NCBI GenBank assembly: GCA_018818925.1
Contig: JAHJQZ010000077.1
Span: 1 to 35,719 of the forward strand
Reading direction: 5' to 3'
From: Alphaproteobacteria bacterium
GTDB taxonomy: Bacteria; Pseudomonadota; Alphaproteobacteria; Rhizobiales; Devosiaceae
Length of the DNA: 35,719 bases
Below, piece by piece: positions 24,547 to 32,926 of this stretch; within the stretch, counting starts at the first letter, position 1, and each line of letters starts with the position of its first letter. A model generated the notes under the pieces. It had not been told where the DNA came from, made no database searches, and was given only the letters and a program-made list of their open reading frames with translations. Both the position numbers and the translations under genes were made by a program.

Positions 24547-26373
24547 ATGACGGAAACACATGCGGCAAACGACGCCGCAGCGCAATCGCTCAAGGCGCCA
24601 CCCAGGGACGTGCTGGAAGGCCGGCACGATATCAGGCCCTTGCGGCGGCTCATTCCCTTTCTGGCCCGGTATCCGCTGCGGCTGGCGTTGACCCTGGTCT
24701 TCCTACTGGTCGCGGCGGTGGCGCAGCTCGCCATTCCAGCGACCTTCGGCTCGATCATCGACGAAGGCTTCATCGCCCAGAACCTTGGCAAGGTGGCCGA
24801 GTTCGGCTGGATGGTGATGTTCCTGGCCGGGTTGATGGCCGTGGCGAGCGGCGGGCGCTTCTATCTGATCTCGGTGATCGGCGAGTTGCTGGTGGTCGAT
24901 CTCAGGCAGGCCGTGTTCGACCACATGATGAAGCTCGACGTGACGTTTTACGACACCAACCGCATCGGCGACCTGACCTCGCGGCTCAACGGCGATGTCG
25001 GCACCATACGCGGCGCGATTTCCATCAACCTCTCCCAGATGATTCGTGCCTTCGTGACGGTGATCGGCGCGCTCGTCATGATGGCGATGACCAATGTCCT
25101 TTTAACCCTCGCGGTCGTGGTGCTGGTGCCGGCGATCATCCTGCCGGTGTTCTGGTTCGGCAATCGCCTGAGGGACATGTCGCGCAAGACCCAGGACGTG
25201 CTCGGCGACATCTCGGCGCTCGCCACCGAATCGCTGTCGGCGGCGCGCACCGTCAAGGCCTTCCGCCAGGAAGCCAACCAGAAGCGGCTGTTCGCGCATT
25301 TCTCGAAGCTCAGCTTCGAGGCCGAGGCGGTCCGGCTGGCGGCGCGGGCGGTTTTGGTGACGATGATCATCTTCCTCTCCGCCGCCGCGATGATCGGGCT
25401 GATCTGGTGGGGTGCGAACCTTGTGTTCTCCGGCGCGGTCACGGCCGGCGAACTCGCCCAGTTCCTCGTCTACGCCCTGCTCGCCGCCGGGGCGCTCACC
25501 AATATCTCCGAGGTGTGGGGCGCCGTCCAGATCGTCTCGGGCGCCACCGAACGGCTGTTCGACATTCTCGACATCGCCCCCGCCATCACCTCGCCGCCCC
25601 AGCCGGTGCCAATGCCGGAGCCGCCACTCGCCACGGTCGAATTCGACCATGTCGCCTTCACCTACGACACGCGCGAAACCGAGATCGTTCTCAGGGACGT
25701 GAGCTTTTCGGTTAGCAAGGGCGAGATGGTGGCGCTGGTCGGTCCGTCCGGCTCGGGCAAGTCGACGGTCTTTGCCCTGCTGCAGCGCTTCTACGACATC
25801 AAGGGCGGCTCCCTGAAGGTCGATGGCATCGACGTGCGCAAGGTCGATCTCGGCGCCTTGCGCGGGCGCTTCGCCTATGTCGAGCAGGAATCGATGATCT
25901 TCGGCGGCACCATCGCCGAGAACATCCGCTTCGGCAAAAGATCGGCCAGCGACGAGGACGTGCGGGCGGCGGCCAGGGCGGCCCTGGTCGAGGACTTCGT
26001 CGCCCAGCTCCCCGACGGCTACGACACGGTGGTCGGCGAGCGCGGCACCATGCTCAGCGGCGGGCAGAAGCAGCGCGTCGCCATCGCGCGGGCGCTTCTG
26101 AAGGACGCGCCGATCCTTCTGCTCGACGAAGCGACGAGCGCCCTCGACGCCCAGTCCGAGCATCTGGTGCAAAAGGCCCTCGAACGCCTGATGGAAGGGC
26201 GGACCTCGATCGTCATCGCCCACCGGCTCGCGACCATCCGCCACGCGACGCGCATTCTCGTGCTCGACGCCGGCAGGATCATCGATCACGGCACGCATGA
26301 GGAACTCATCGCCAAGGGCGGGCGCTATGCGGAACTGGCGAAGCTGCAGTTCAGGGATGGGAGCGAGGGGTGA
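24547..26373 (+). CDS. ABC exporter half-transporter (fused membrane and ATPase domains)
   Basis: A 608-residue type IV ABC exporter, MsbA/ABCB-like. The membrane domain (about 45-330) has six helices; the ATPase domain (about 360-605) has Walker A GPSGSGKST (from residue 399), Q-loop YVEQESMIF, the signature LSGGQKQR (from 503), Walker B ILLLDEATSALD and H-loop IVIAHRLAT, all intact. It should work as a homodimer and pump a lipid, drug or peptide; substrate is not predictable. I prefer ATG 24547; ATG codons at 24505 and 24517 would add a few residues. No strong Shine-Dalgarno is seen for any. The gene is divergent from rpmE and convergent with the OmpA-like gene. Confidence 0.93.
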   Translation: MTETHAANDAAAQSLKAPPRDVLEGRHDIRPLRRLIPFLARYPLRLALTLVFLLVAAVAQLAIPATFGSIIDEGFIAQNLGKVAEFGWMVMFLAGLMAVASGGRFYLISVIGELLVVDLRQAVFDHMMKLDVTFYDTNRIGDLTSRLNGDVGTIRGAISINLSQMIRAFVTVIGALVMMAMTNVLLTLAVVVLVPAIILPVFWFGNRLRDMSRKTQDVLGDISALATESLSAARTVKAFRQEANQKRLFAHFSKLSFEAEAVRLAARAVLVTMIIFLSAAAMIGLIWWGANLVFSGAVTAGELAQFLVYALLAAGALTNISEVWGAVQIVSGATERLFDILDIAPAITSPPQPVPMPEPPLATVEFDHVAFTYDTRETEIVLRDVSFSVSKGEMVALVGPSGSGKSTVFALLQRFYDIKGGSLKVDGIDVRKVDLGALRGRFAYVEQESMIFGGTIAENIRFGKRSASDEDVRAAARAALVEDFVAQLPDGYDTVVGERGTMLSGGQKQRVAIARALLKDAPILLLDEATSALDAQSEHLVQKALERLMEGRTSIVIAHRLATIRHATRILVLDAGRIIDHGTHEELIAKGGRYAELAKLQFRDGSEG

Positions 26374-26379
26374 AGTGGT

Positions 26380-26455
26380 GAATGGTGAAGTTGTGAATGG
26401 AAGTCGGGTGCTTGGCCGCGCCGCACCATTTCACCATTCGCGATTGACCATTCAC
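26380..26455. repeat. Inverted repeats between the ABC exporter and OmpA-like genes
   Basis: GAATGGTGAA (26380-26389) pairs with TTCACCATTC (26430-26439), and GTGAATGG (26393-26400) with CCATTCAC (26448-26455). They probably form the convergent 3' ends of both mRNAs; the last arm overlaps the OmpA-like stop codon. Confidence 0.5.
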
Positions 26456-27477
26456 CCTTCGGTGAGCTTGAACTCGATGCGCCGGTTGCGCCGATAGGCT
26501 TCGTCGGTATCGCCGCTGTCGATCGGCTGGAACTCGCCGAAGCCGGCGGCGAGAAGGCGGTTGGGCGAGACACCCTCGGCGACGAGCAGCTTGGCGACGG
26601 CGATGGCGCGGGCGGCGGAGAGTTCCCAGTTCGAGGGAAATTGCGGCGTCGAGATCGGCCGCTTGTCGGTGTGGCCGTCGATCCTCAGGACCCAGTTGAT
26701 CTCGGGCGGGATTTCCTGCTCGAGCTGCAGGATGGCGTCGGCCAGGGCCTTGATTTCGCCGGCGCCGTCGATCGAAATCGTCGCCTGGCCGGCATCGAAC
26801 AGCACTTCGGACTGGAAAACGAAGCGGTCGCCGACGACGCGGACATCGGCGCGGCCTTCAAGGATCTGTCTCAGCCGGCCGAAGAAATCCGAGCGGTAGC
26901 GGGAAAGGTCCTGAACGCGCTGGGCGAGGGCGAGGTTGAGGCGTCGGCCGAGATCGGCAATCTTGGTGCGGCTTTCGACATCGCGCGACTCCGAGGCCTC
27001 GAGCGCCTGTTCGAGCGCGGCGATCTGCGTTCGCAGGGCGGCGAGCTGCTGGTTCAAAAGGGCGATCTGGGCGGTGGCCTCGTCGGAAATCTCCTGGGCG
27101 TCGAGAAGCTGGGAATTGAGATCGGCGATCGTCGCGTCCTTTTCGCCAAGACCGCCGCCAAGCCCGGCGAGCTGGTCCGCGAGGCTGTCGCGCTCGGACT
27201 CGGCCGAGGCGAGAGTGGCGCTGAGGGAAGCGATGGTGGTTTCGAGATCGGTGGCGTTGGCCCGTTCGAGCTGCAAAAGCTCGGTCAGTTCGGCGATCTG
27301 CGAATTGAGGCGCGACAGCACCGTGTCCTTGCCGAGGATCTCCTGGCCGAGGAAGAACTGGGCCAGAACGAAGATCGACAACAAGAACATGATGACGAGC
27401 AAAAGGCTCGCCAGGGCGTCGACGAAGCCCGGCCAGTAATTGGTGCTCTCCCGGCGCAGGCGGCTATGCATCGCCAA
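26452..27477 (-). CDS. MotB/OmpA-like peptidoglycan-binding stator protein
   Basis: A 341-residue protein with the layout of MotB, TolR or ZorB: a short cytoplasmic end, one membrane helix (about 18-44) with an aspartate at its start (D20 in PGFVDALASLL, the position that carries protons in stators), a long periplasmic coiled coil (about 50-195, rich in heptad leucine/alanine), and a C-terminal OmpA-like domain (about 215-341) with the peptidoglycan-binding RIDGHTDKRP and NRRIEFKL. The start is TTG 27477, which has GGAGAG seven nt upstream and gives MAM..., as in homologues; ATG 27471 is two codons later. It lies 83 nt downstream of its MotA/TolQ-like partner. The pair is common in alphaproteobacteria outside flagellar clusters; its job is unknown. 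Confidence 0.85.
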   Translation of the reverse strand: MAMHSRLRRESTNYWPGFVDALASLLLVIMFLLSIFVLAQFFLGQEILGKDTVLSRLNSQIAELTELLQLERANATDLETTIASLSATLASAESERDSLADQLAGLGGGLGEKDATIADLNSQLLDAQEISDEATAQIALLNQQLAALRTQIAALEQALEASESRDVESRTKIADLGRRLNLALAQRVQDLSRYRSDFFGRLRQILEGRADVRVVGDRFVFQSEVLFDAGQATISIDGAGEIKALADAILQLEQEIPPEINWVLRIDGHTDKRPISTPQFPSNWELSAARAIAVAKLLVAEGVSPNRLLAAGFGEFQPIDSGDTDEAYRRNRRIEFKLTEG

Positions 27478-27560
27478 ACTGGCTCTCTCCCCGGGTTACA
27501 AGTGCCGCCGTTCGCACGTCCGAACCGAAAAGTCGGCTTCCGCTGTTTGTGGACATCCGC

Positions 27561-28565
27561 CTAGTGCCTGTGTTCGCTCGACTGGGCATCTTCGCGCAGC
27601 AGCGCCTCGATCAAATCCCGGAGCTTCTTGTTGGTGTCGGCCTGGTCGGTGATGTGGCGTCTTAGGTCGTCCTGCTCGGAGCGGATGTGCTTGACCAGCC
27701 CGTCGATGCCGCGCGCCAGTTCGGCCATGGCGCGGATGGCGTTCTGGTTGGAATTGGTCGATTGCATGGACGAGCCGAGCTGGTCGATCATCGACTGGAT
27801 CTCGTTGGACGAGACGCCCATATTGTTGGCCTGCATGGCGGTCATGGGGTGGTCGAGCTCGGTCATCGAGGCCATCCAGTCCTCGAGATCGGTGTAAAAG
27901 GCATTCTGTGCCTGGCCGGTCTGGAGGTCGAGGAAACCGAGGATCAGCGAGCCGGTCAGACCGAACAGCGAGGACGAGAACGCCGTGCCCATGCCGGAAA
28001 GCGGCGCCTGCAGGCCCGATTGCAGCGTTCCGAACAGGTCGCCGGTATCGCCGGCGGTCACGTCGAGCCCCTGGATGACGGTCGACACCGAGGAAACGGT
28101 CTGCAACAGGCCGTAGAAGGTGCCGAGCAGGCCGAGAAAGACCAGAAGGCCGGTCAGATAGCGCGAGGTGTCCTTGGCTTCCTCGAGACGGTAGCCGACG
28201 GAATCGAGGATGGTGCGCATCGAGGCCGGAGTGATCATGGTTTCGCCGAGCCGGTCGCGCATGATGCCGGCGACGGGGGCGAGCAGGACCGGCGGCTTGA
28301 CGCCCTGGGTCTGGAAGCCGTCCTGGAGCGAATTGACCCAGCGGACCTCGGGGAACAGGCGCGTCACCTGCCGGAAGCTCAACAGAATGCCGACCAGAAG
28401 CACCAGGATGATCATGCCGTTGATGAACGGGTTGGACCAGAAGGCCGACATCAGTTGCGGCGTCAGGATGATGCCGACGAGCAGCGCCAGGATCAGGAAT
28501 ATGATCATCTTGACCAGATAAACCGTGGGGCTGGCGAGATGATAGGGATCGTAGCGGTCGCTCAT
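27561..28565 (-). CDS. MotA/TolQ/ExbB-family proton-channel protein
   Basis: A 334-residue inner-membrane protein related to MotA, TolQ, ExbB and ZorA. Helices lie at about 15-35, 47-65, 136-157 and 190-213; the last two contain the family pore segments GLLVFLGLLGTFYGL and SSSLFGLTGSLILGF. A cytoplasmic C-terminal part (about 225-334) is helical and polar. With the OmpA-like protein encoded next it should form a proton-driven 5:2-type motor anchored to the cell wall. It is often mis-annotated as flagellar MotA; there are no flagellar genes, tol genes or Zorya effector genes here. ATG 28565 is the start; GGAG lies about 12 nt upstream. Confidence 0.85.
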   Translation of the reverse strand: MSDRYDPYHLASPTVYLVKMIIFLILALLVGIILTPQLMSAFWSNPFINGMIILVLLVGILLSFRQVTRLFPEVRWVNSLQDGFQTQGVKPPVLLAPVAGIMRDRLGETMITPASMRTILDSVGYRLEEAKDTSRYLTGLLVFLGLLGTFYGLLQTVSSVSTVIQGLDVTAGDTGDLFGTLQSGLQAPLSGMGTAFSSSLFGLTGSLILGFLDLQTGQAQNAFYTDLEDWMASMTELDHPMTAMQANNMGVSSNEIQSMIDQLGSSMQSTNSNQNAIRAMAELARGIDGLVKHIRSEQDDLRRHITDQADTNKKLRDLIEALLREDAQSSEHRH

Positions 28566-28685
28566 GTCGTCTTGCGTCTCCGGTTCGGGCGCGCGTCGGC
28601 TGTTCCGGCACCGGCCCGAAAGTCATCCTCCTCGCGCCGGCAGCCATTTTTGGCGCGCGCGAACACTTTCATGCGAATCGAAGAC

Positions 28686-28774
28686 TAGAGCAAAACCGGC
28701 TCCCGATAAAATGCATGATTTGTCCTGGTCCAACACTTGTGACGATGGGCGCCAGACTTCTGGCTGGCGAGTGT
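28686..28774. repeat. Intergenic repeat-like segment with large hairpin
   Basis: It begins TAGAGCAAAACCGG, resembling the AGAGCATG...AAAACCGGA segment at 13105-13199, and ends in a hairpin with ACACT (28733-28737) and AGTGT (28770-28774) around GCCAGA/TCTGGC (28751-28764). It may be a degenerate rhizobial repeat and also the 3' end of the inositol-monophosphatase-family gene transcript. Confidence 0.35.
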
Positions 28775-28841
28775 GACGCGGTTATGGCGGGGACTGCCGG
28801 CCGGACAGGGCGGGGTGCGGTGGCCTATGCGTCGCAGGATT

Positions 28842-29633
28842 TCAGCGGGTCGACCGAACCAGTTCGAGCAGCTGGCCATGGATGGCCTCGTTGCCGGCGA
28901 CGACCTCGCCCGAATAGACGCTGCCGGGGCCGCCGGAATAGTCGGTGACGAAGCCGCCGGCCTCCTTCATGAGCATCAGGCCTGGCGCCACGTCCCAGGG
29001 CGCGAGGCGCCCTTCCCAGTAGCCGTCGAAGCGTCCGGCGGCGAGCCAGGCGAAATCGGTCGAGGCCGAGCCGGTACGGCGGATGCCGGCGGTGGCCGGA
29101 GAAATCTGGTTGAGCTGCCTGAGGGTACGCGCGTCGTCCTCGGTGCCGGTTACCTTGATGCCTGTGACGATGACCGAATCCGCCAGATTGCGGCGGCCGG
29201 CGACGCGCAGCCTTTTGTTGTTGAGCCAGGCACCGGTGCCCTTTTCGGCGGTGAATAGTTCATCGAGAATCGGCGAATAGATCACCGACGCGACGATCTC
29301 GCCGGCCCGTTCGAGGGCGATGGCCGTGGCGAAAAGCGGAATGGAATGCAGAAAATTGGTGGTGCCGTCGAGCGGGTCGATCAGCCAGCGGTGCTGGCCG
29401 TCCGTCCCCTGTTCCTCGCCGCCTTCCTCCATCAGGAAGCCGTAGGTCGGGCGGGCGCGGCTCAGTTCGTCATGGATGATGGCTTCGGCGCGGCGGTCGG
29501 CATTGGAAACGAAATCGGCCGGTCCCTTGCGGGAGACCTGCAGGTTCTCGACCTCGCCGAAATCGCGCGTCAGGGCGCGCGCCGCCTTGCGGGCGGCGCC
29601 GACCATGATGTTGAGCAGTGCCGATTCGGCCAT
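28842..29633 (-). CDS. suhB: Inositol-monophosphatase family protein (SuhB-like)
   Basis: A 263-residue Mg-dependent phosphatase of the IMPase family. Metal-binding motifs are present: EEGGE near 69-73, WLIDPLDGTTNFLH at 83-96, and WDVAPGLMLMKEAGG near 212-226. Such enzymes hydrolyse myo-inositol-1-phosphate or related sugar phosphates; SuhB also acts in rRNA transcription in E. coli, which cannot be judged here. ATG 29633 starts MAESALLNIM, as in homologues; the in-frame upstream extension is rejected. It lies upstream of the MotA-like gene on the same strand, with 276 nt between. Confidence 0.93.
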   Translation of the reverse strand: MAESALLNIMVGAARKAARALTRDFGEVENLQVSRKGPADFVSNADRRAEAIIHDELSRARPTYGFLMEEGGEEQGTDGQHRWLIDPLDGTTNFLHSIPLFATAIALERAGEIVASVIYSPILDELFTAEKGTGAWLNNKRLRVAGRRNLADSVIVTGIKVTGTEDDARTLRQLNQISPATAGIRRTGSASTDFAWLAAGRFDGYWEGRLAPWDVAPGLMLMKEAGGFVTDYSGGPGSVYSGEVVAGNEAIHGQLLELVRSTR

Positions 29634-29756
29634 TGGATCATCCGTTCGGAAAAAACTGAGGAGAAGAGCGTTTCGGGGCTTTTGCCCGAGATTTCCGGGC
29701 AACTCAAGAGGGGATGGCAGGTTGGTTGGCGCGGCTGCCTCGTGCGGCGCCCGTCA

Positions 29757-29885
29757 CCTCTTCCCGAGCGGGAGAGGTCGGACCGTAGCGCTAGCGAAGG
29801 TCCGGGTGAGGGGGCCTTCCGAGGAGTCTGCGACAAGGCCCCCTCACCCGCCGCTTCGCGTCGACCTCTCCCCCGCGGGGAGAGG
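29757..29885. repeat. 129-bp palindromic repeat element
   Basis: Perfect 15-bp inner repeats (29804-29818 GGGTGAGGGGGCCTT and 29835-29849) lie within outer imperfect repeats of about 23 bp (from 29757 CCTCTTCCCGAGCGGGAGAGG and up to 29885), each of which is itself a small hairpin. This CCTCTCCC...GGGTGAGGGGG pattern is a dispersed element that I recognise from rhizobial genomes. It lies just downstream of the Sel1-repeat gene and may end its transcript. Confidence 0.75.
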
Positions 29886-29909
29886 AACGAGACGATCGTC
29901 TCGTTGCGC

Positions 29910-30899
29910 TTATTCGATCATCGTCCCCGCTTCCTCCACCGGCAACGGGTTCGGCCAGGCGCGGGCGCGGGCCTCGGCGCGCGCCAGGGTGCCGGGCGGG
30001 ATGTCGGCGAGGAGCTTGTCGATCTGCGGATCGATCAGTCCGGCGCGGCGGGCAAGGCTGCGCCACATGGCGGCGGTCTCGGCATCCGCGGCGACGCCCT
30101 CGCCAGCGGCGAGCAGGATGGCGAGACGGTTCTGGGCCACCGGGCTGCCGAGATTGGCGGCCTTTTCGTACCACGAGGCGGCGGCCTCGATGTCCTTGAT
30201 GGCGCCCTTGCCGAGATATCGCAACGTTGCGTATTCGACCATGGCGTCGACAAGGCCGGCTTCAGCGGCGGCGTGGACATAGGCGGCGCCGCGTTCGGGT
30301 TCGGGCGCGGTGATGGCGCCGTTGACCAGCATGACGCCATAGTCGAGCGCCGCTTCGGCGAGGCCGGCATCCGCCGCCTTTTCCATCAGTTCGGCGGCTT
30401 TCAGCTGATTGGGCTCGACGAGCCTGCCCTCGATATAGAGCAGCGCCATGTTGTACTGGGCGGCGGGCAAGCCGGCATTCGCCGCTTTTTCCATCAGTTC
30501 GGCCGCCTTGGCGCTGTTCCGGGGCACGCCGGTGCCGCTGCCGTAAAGCAGCGACAGGGCGAAACTGGCATTGGGATCGCCATTGGCATCGGCACGCCGG
30601 TACCAGCTCACCGCCTTTGCCGGGCTCTGCGGCACGCCAAGCCCGTTAGCATAGATTTCGCCGACCAGCGTCTGGGCGGCGGCATCGCCATGTTCCGCCC
30701 GGTCGAGAGCCAGCGTCAGCGCCGTAAGGTAGAGTCCGCGCTGAAAAGCGCCATAGGCCTCATCGACCGGCTTCAGCGGGCCGGTCGCGCCGGGTCCGGT
30801 CGGTGCGGGGCCGGCACCGACCGTGCTGGCGTCCTGCGCGGCGGCGGCCGCGGCCCAAAAAACGAAAACGAGGGCAAGGCCGAGACGGAAGCGCCTCAC
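29910..30899 (-). CDS. Exported Sel1-repeat protein
   Basis: A 329-residue periplasmic protein with a signal peptide (residues 1-22, cleavage after AAA-AQ) and, from about residue 70 to 290, five or six Sel1-like repeats (for example EIYANGLGVPQSPAKAVSWY, LLYGSGTGVPRNSAKAAELM and LAILLAAGEGV). Sel1 repeats form an alpha-solenoid for protein binding; the partner is unknown. A Gly/Pro-rich linker (about 25-42) follows the signal. The start is GTG 30899, which overlaps the stop of the ThiE-like gene by 4 nt (GTGA), so translation is probably coupled. It is not obviously ExoR, the rhizobial Sel1 regulator, which is shorter. Confidence 0.85.
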   Translation of the reverse strand: MRRFRLGLALVFVFWAAAAAAQDASTVGAGPAPTGPGATGPLKPVDEAYGAFQRGLYLTALTLALDRAEHGDAAAQTLVGEIYANGLGVPQSPAKAVSWYRRADANGDPNASFALSLLYGSGTGVPRNSAKAAELMEKAANAGLPAAQYNMALLYIEGRLVEPNQLKAAELMEKAADAGLAEAALDYGVMLVNGAITAPEPERGAAYVHAAAEAGLVDAMVEYATLRYLGKGAIKDIEAAASWYEKAANLGSPVAQNRLAILLAAGEGVAADAETAAMWRSLARRAGLIDPQIDKLLADIPPGTLARAEARARAWPNPLPVEEAGTMIE

Positions 30900-31450
30900 T
30901 TTGGCGCCCCGGCAGCGAATACGCTCGGTCCGAGCGCGGCGAATTCGGCGCCGGTGCCGGCGGCGTCGGGTCCGGCCTCAAAGAGCACGCAGGGCACCTC
31001 GAAGGTCTCGGCCCACCAACCGGCGGTGTCGATGTCTTCGGGGAAGGCCTTGCCGGCTTCGATATCGCCGAAGAACACGTAGTCGACGCCGGCCTCCGCC
31101 TTCAGCATGGCATCGTGGCGGGAATGGAGATCGCCGGCGCCGACGATCATGTCGGGCTTCAGCAGCCTGAGCGCCTCCTTGACGGCGCCGATGCCGAGAG
31201 TGACGTGGACGCCGTCGGCGCCGATGGACCTGGCAAGCGGAGCGTCGTTGTCGACAAGCACGGCGCAGTCGCGCTTCTGGGCGACGGGCAGAACGGTTTC
31301 GGCGAAGCGACGATAGCCGGCCTCGTCGCGGGTGCCGCGCGGCAGGTAGAGGGCAGCGGCGGGCGAGGCGTCGAGAATGCCGGCAAGGGCCGAGGCGAAG
31401 GCTTCGGCTTCGGCGTCGGGCGGCGCGACGAGGAAAAGCTCGGCGGTCAT
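30896..31450 (-). CDS. ThiE/TenI-like thiamine-phosphate-synthase-related protein
   Basis: A 184-residue TIM-barrel protein of the thiamine monophosphate synthase superfamily. The recognisable segments are ALYLPRG near residue 41, CAVLVDND near 61, GADGVHVTLG near 77 (GADGVHLGQ in true ThiE), VGAGDLHSRHDAM and VFFGDI near 125. The region that in ThiE is GP(I/V)F-T-TK and binds pyrophosphate is not preserved (VFFGDIEAGKAF), so normal TMP synthase activity is doubtful. ATG 31450 has AGAGGG upstream; an upstream in-frame codon is less likely. It follows pgk after a terminator and is coupled to the Sel1-repeat gene. No other thiamine gene is nearby. Confidence 0.75.
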   Translation of the reverse strand: MTAELFLVAPPDAEAEAFASALAGILDASPAAALYLPRGTRDEAGYRRFAETVLPVAQKRDCAVLVDNDAPLARSIGADGVHVTLGIGAVKEALRLLKPDMIVGAGDLHSRHDAMLKAEAGVDYVFFGDIEAGKAFPEDIDTAGWWAETFEVPCVLFEAGPDAAGTGAEFAALGPSVFAAGAPK

Positions 31451-31528
31451 CTGGCCCTCTTGTCCTGTCCTTATCCCCATGGTGCCGATGTGATTGGCAA
31501 TCGTGTCAACAAAAAGGACATCAAGACA

Positions 31529-31558
31529 AGGCCCGTCCCGACAGATCGGAACGGGCCT
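31529..31558 (-). terminator. Terminator of the tkt-gap-pgk operon
   Basis: AGGCCCGT (31529-31536) pairs with ACGGGCCT (31551-31558), extended inward by CCGA/TCGG with one mismatch. On the minus strand TTGTCTTG follows, a modest T-tract, 97 nt after the pgk stop. Confidence 0.65.
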
Positions 31559-31654
31559 CGCCTTGTTTCTGGTGGTCGCGCGTTCAAGCCGGCAAGCCGA
31601 ATTCCACCTTGCCTGAAGACGCTCCGGCGCACGCCGGCACGGCGCTCTGCCCGG

Positions 31655-32854
31655 TCAGGCTTCCAGTGCCGCGACGCCCGGCAAGGTCTTGCCTTCCATC
31701 CATTCGAGGAAGGCGCCGCCGGCCGTCGAGACATAGGTCAGATCGTCCTTGACGCCGGCATGGGCGAGCGCGCCAACGGTGTCGCCGCCACCGGCGACCG
31801 AGACGAGCTTGCCGTCCCTGGTGCGCTGGGCGATGTGCTTGGCCAGTTCCACCGTGCCCTGGTCGAACGGTGTCAGCTCGAAGGCGCCGAGCGGCCCGTT
31901 CCACACGACGGTATGGGCGTCGTCGATGGCACCCTTGATGCGCTCCATTGATTGCGGGCCGACATCGAGGATCATGCCGTCGGCGTCGATGGCGTCGATG
32001 CCGTAGAGCCGGTTGGGGGCATTGGCCTCGAAATGCCAGGCGACCCTGGCATCGACCGGCAGGATGATGGCGCAGCCGACCTTTTCCGCCTTTTCGAGAA
32101 TGCGGCGGGCCGTGTCGGCGAGATCCTTTTCGGCCAGAGAATTGCCGATGCCGACGCCCTGCGCGTAAAGGAAGGTGTTGGCCATGCCGCCGCCGATGAC
32201 CAGTGCCTCGACCTTGGCGACGAGGTTTTCGAGCAGGTCGATCTTGGTCGAGACCTTGGCGCCGCCGACAACGGCGACGACCGGGCGGTGCGGATTGCCA
32301 AGGCCCGCTTCGAGCGCGATCAGCTCGGCCGCCATGGCCGTGCCGGCACCCGAGGGCAGGATGTGCGCCACGGCCTCGGTCGAGGAATGGGCACGATGCG
32401 CCGAGGAAAAGGCGTCATTGATGTAGATGTCACCAAGGCTCGCCATGCGCCGGGCGAGATCAACATCGTTCTTTTCCTCGCCGGGATGGAAGCGGGTGTT
32501 CTCGAGGACGAGCACACTGCCCTGCGGGGCGGCGTCAATAGCCGCCTTGGCGGCAGAAACGTCCTCCCAGTCGGTCGCGACGAAAATCGCTTCGTGGCCA
32601 TAGGCCTCGGCGATGGCAGGCAGGGTCACCTCGAGCGAGTAGTCCGGGTTGACCTTGCCCTTGGGGCGGCCGAAATGCGACATCAGGATCGCCTTCGCCC
32701 CGGTCTTGGTGATGGCTCTGAGCGTGGGCACGATGCGCTCGATGCGCGTGGCGTCGGTGACCTTGCCGTCGGCGACGGGAACATTGAGGTCGACGCGCAC
32801 AAGCACGCGCTTGCCCCGAAGGTCGAAATCTTCAAGCGTCTTGAAACCGGGCAT
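31655..32854 (-). CDS. pgk: Phosphoglycerate kinase
   Basis: Glycolytic enzyme that makes ATP from 1,3-bisphosphoglycerate, 399 residues, normal length. N-terminal substrate domain: [22 protein letters not shown] and LLENTRFH-like [14 protein letters not shown]-terminal nucleotide domain: [20 protein letters not shown] and [15 protein letters not shown]. All key motifs are present. ATG 32854 follows a GGAGG site. It is 72 nt downstream of gap, in the tkt-gap-pgk order seen in many alphaproteobacteria. Confidence 0.98.
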   Translation of the reverse strand: MPGFKTLEDFDLRGKRVLVRVDLNVPVADGKVTDATRIERIVPTLRAITKTGAKAILMSHFGRPKGKVNPDYSLEVTLPAIAEAYGHEAIFVATDWEDVSAAKAAIDAAPQGSVLVLENTRFHPGEEKNDVDLARRMASLGDIYINDAFSSAHRAHSSTEAVAHILPSGAGTAMAAELIALEAGLGNPHRPVVAVVGGAKVSTKIDLLENLVAKVEALVIGGGMANTFLYAQGVGIGNSLAEKDLADTARRILEKAEKVGCAIILPVDARVAWHFEANAPNRLYGIDAIDADGMILDVGPQSMERIKGAIDDAHTVVWNGPLGAFELTPFDQGTVELAKHIAQRTRDGKLVSVAGGGDTVGALAHAGVKDDLTYVSTAGGAFLEWMEGKTLPGVAALEA

Positions 32855-32926
32855 TTGGGGCCTCCGGGTCCGTGTTCGGTTGAGGGGCGGTCCGATCGCG
32901 TCGGGCCGCCCGTTTGCAGCTGCCGG

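Noticed and set aside
26452-28565. Zorya anti-phage defence system
   Set aside because: The MotA-like and OmpA-like proteins resemble ZorA and ZorB in layout, but no ZorC, ZorD or ZorE-like gene is near; the flanks are an ABC exporter and an inositol-monophosphatase-family gene.
26452-28565. Flagellar motor genes motA-motB
   Set aside because: No flagellar or chemotaxis genes in the window, and the very long coiled coil in the OmpA-like protein does not fit MotB.
29910-30899. ExoR, the rhizobial Sel1-repeat inhibitor of ExoS-ChvI
   Set aside because: Longer than ExoR, different genomic context, and no exoS-chvI genes nearby; only the repeat type is shared.
30896-31450. Functional thiE in a thiamine operon
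   Set aside because: No other thiamine gene and no TPP riboswitch is seen, and the pyrophosphate-binding region is not preserved.
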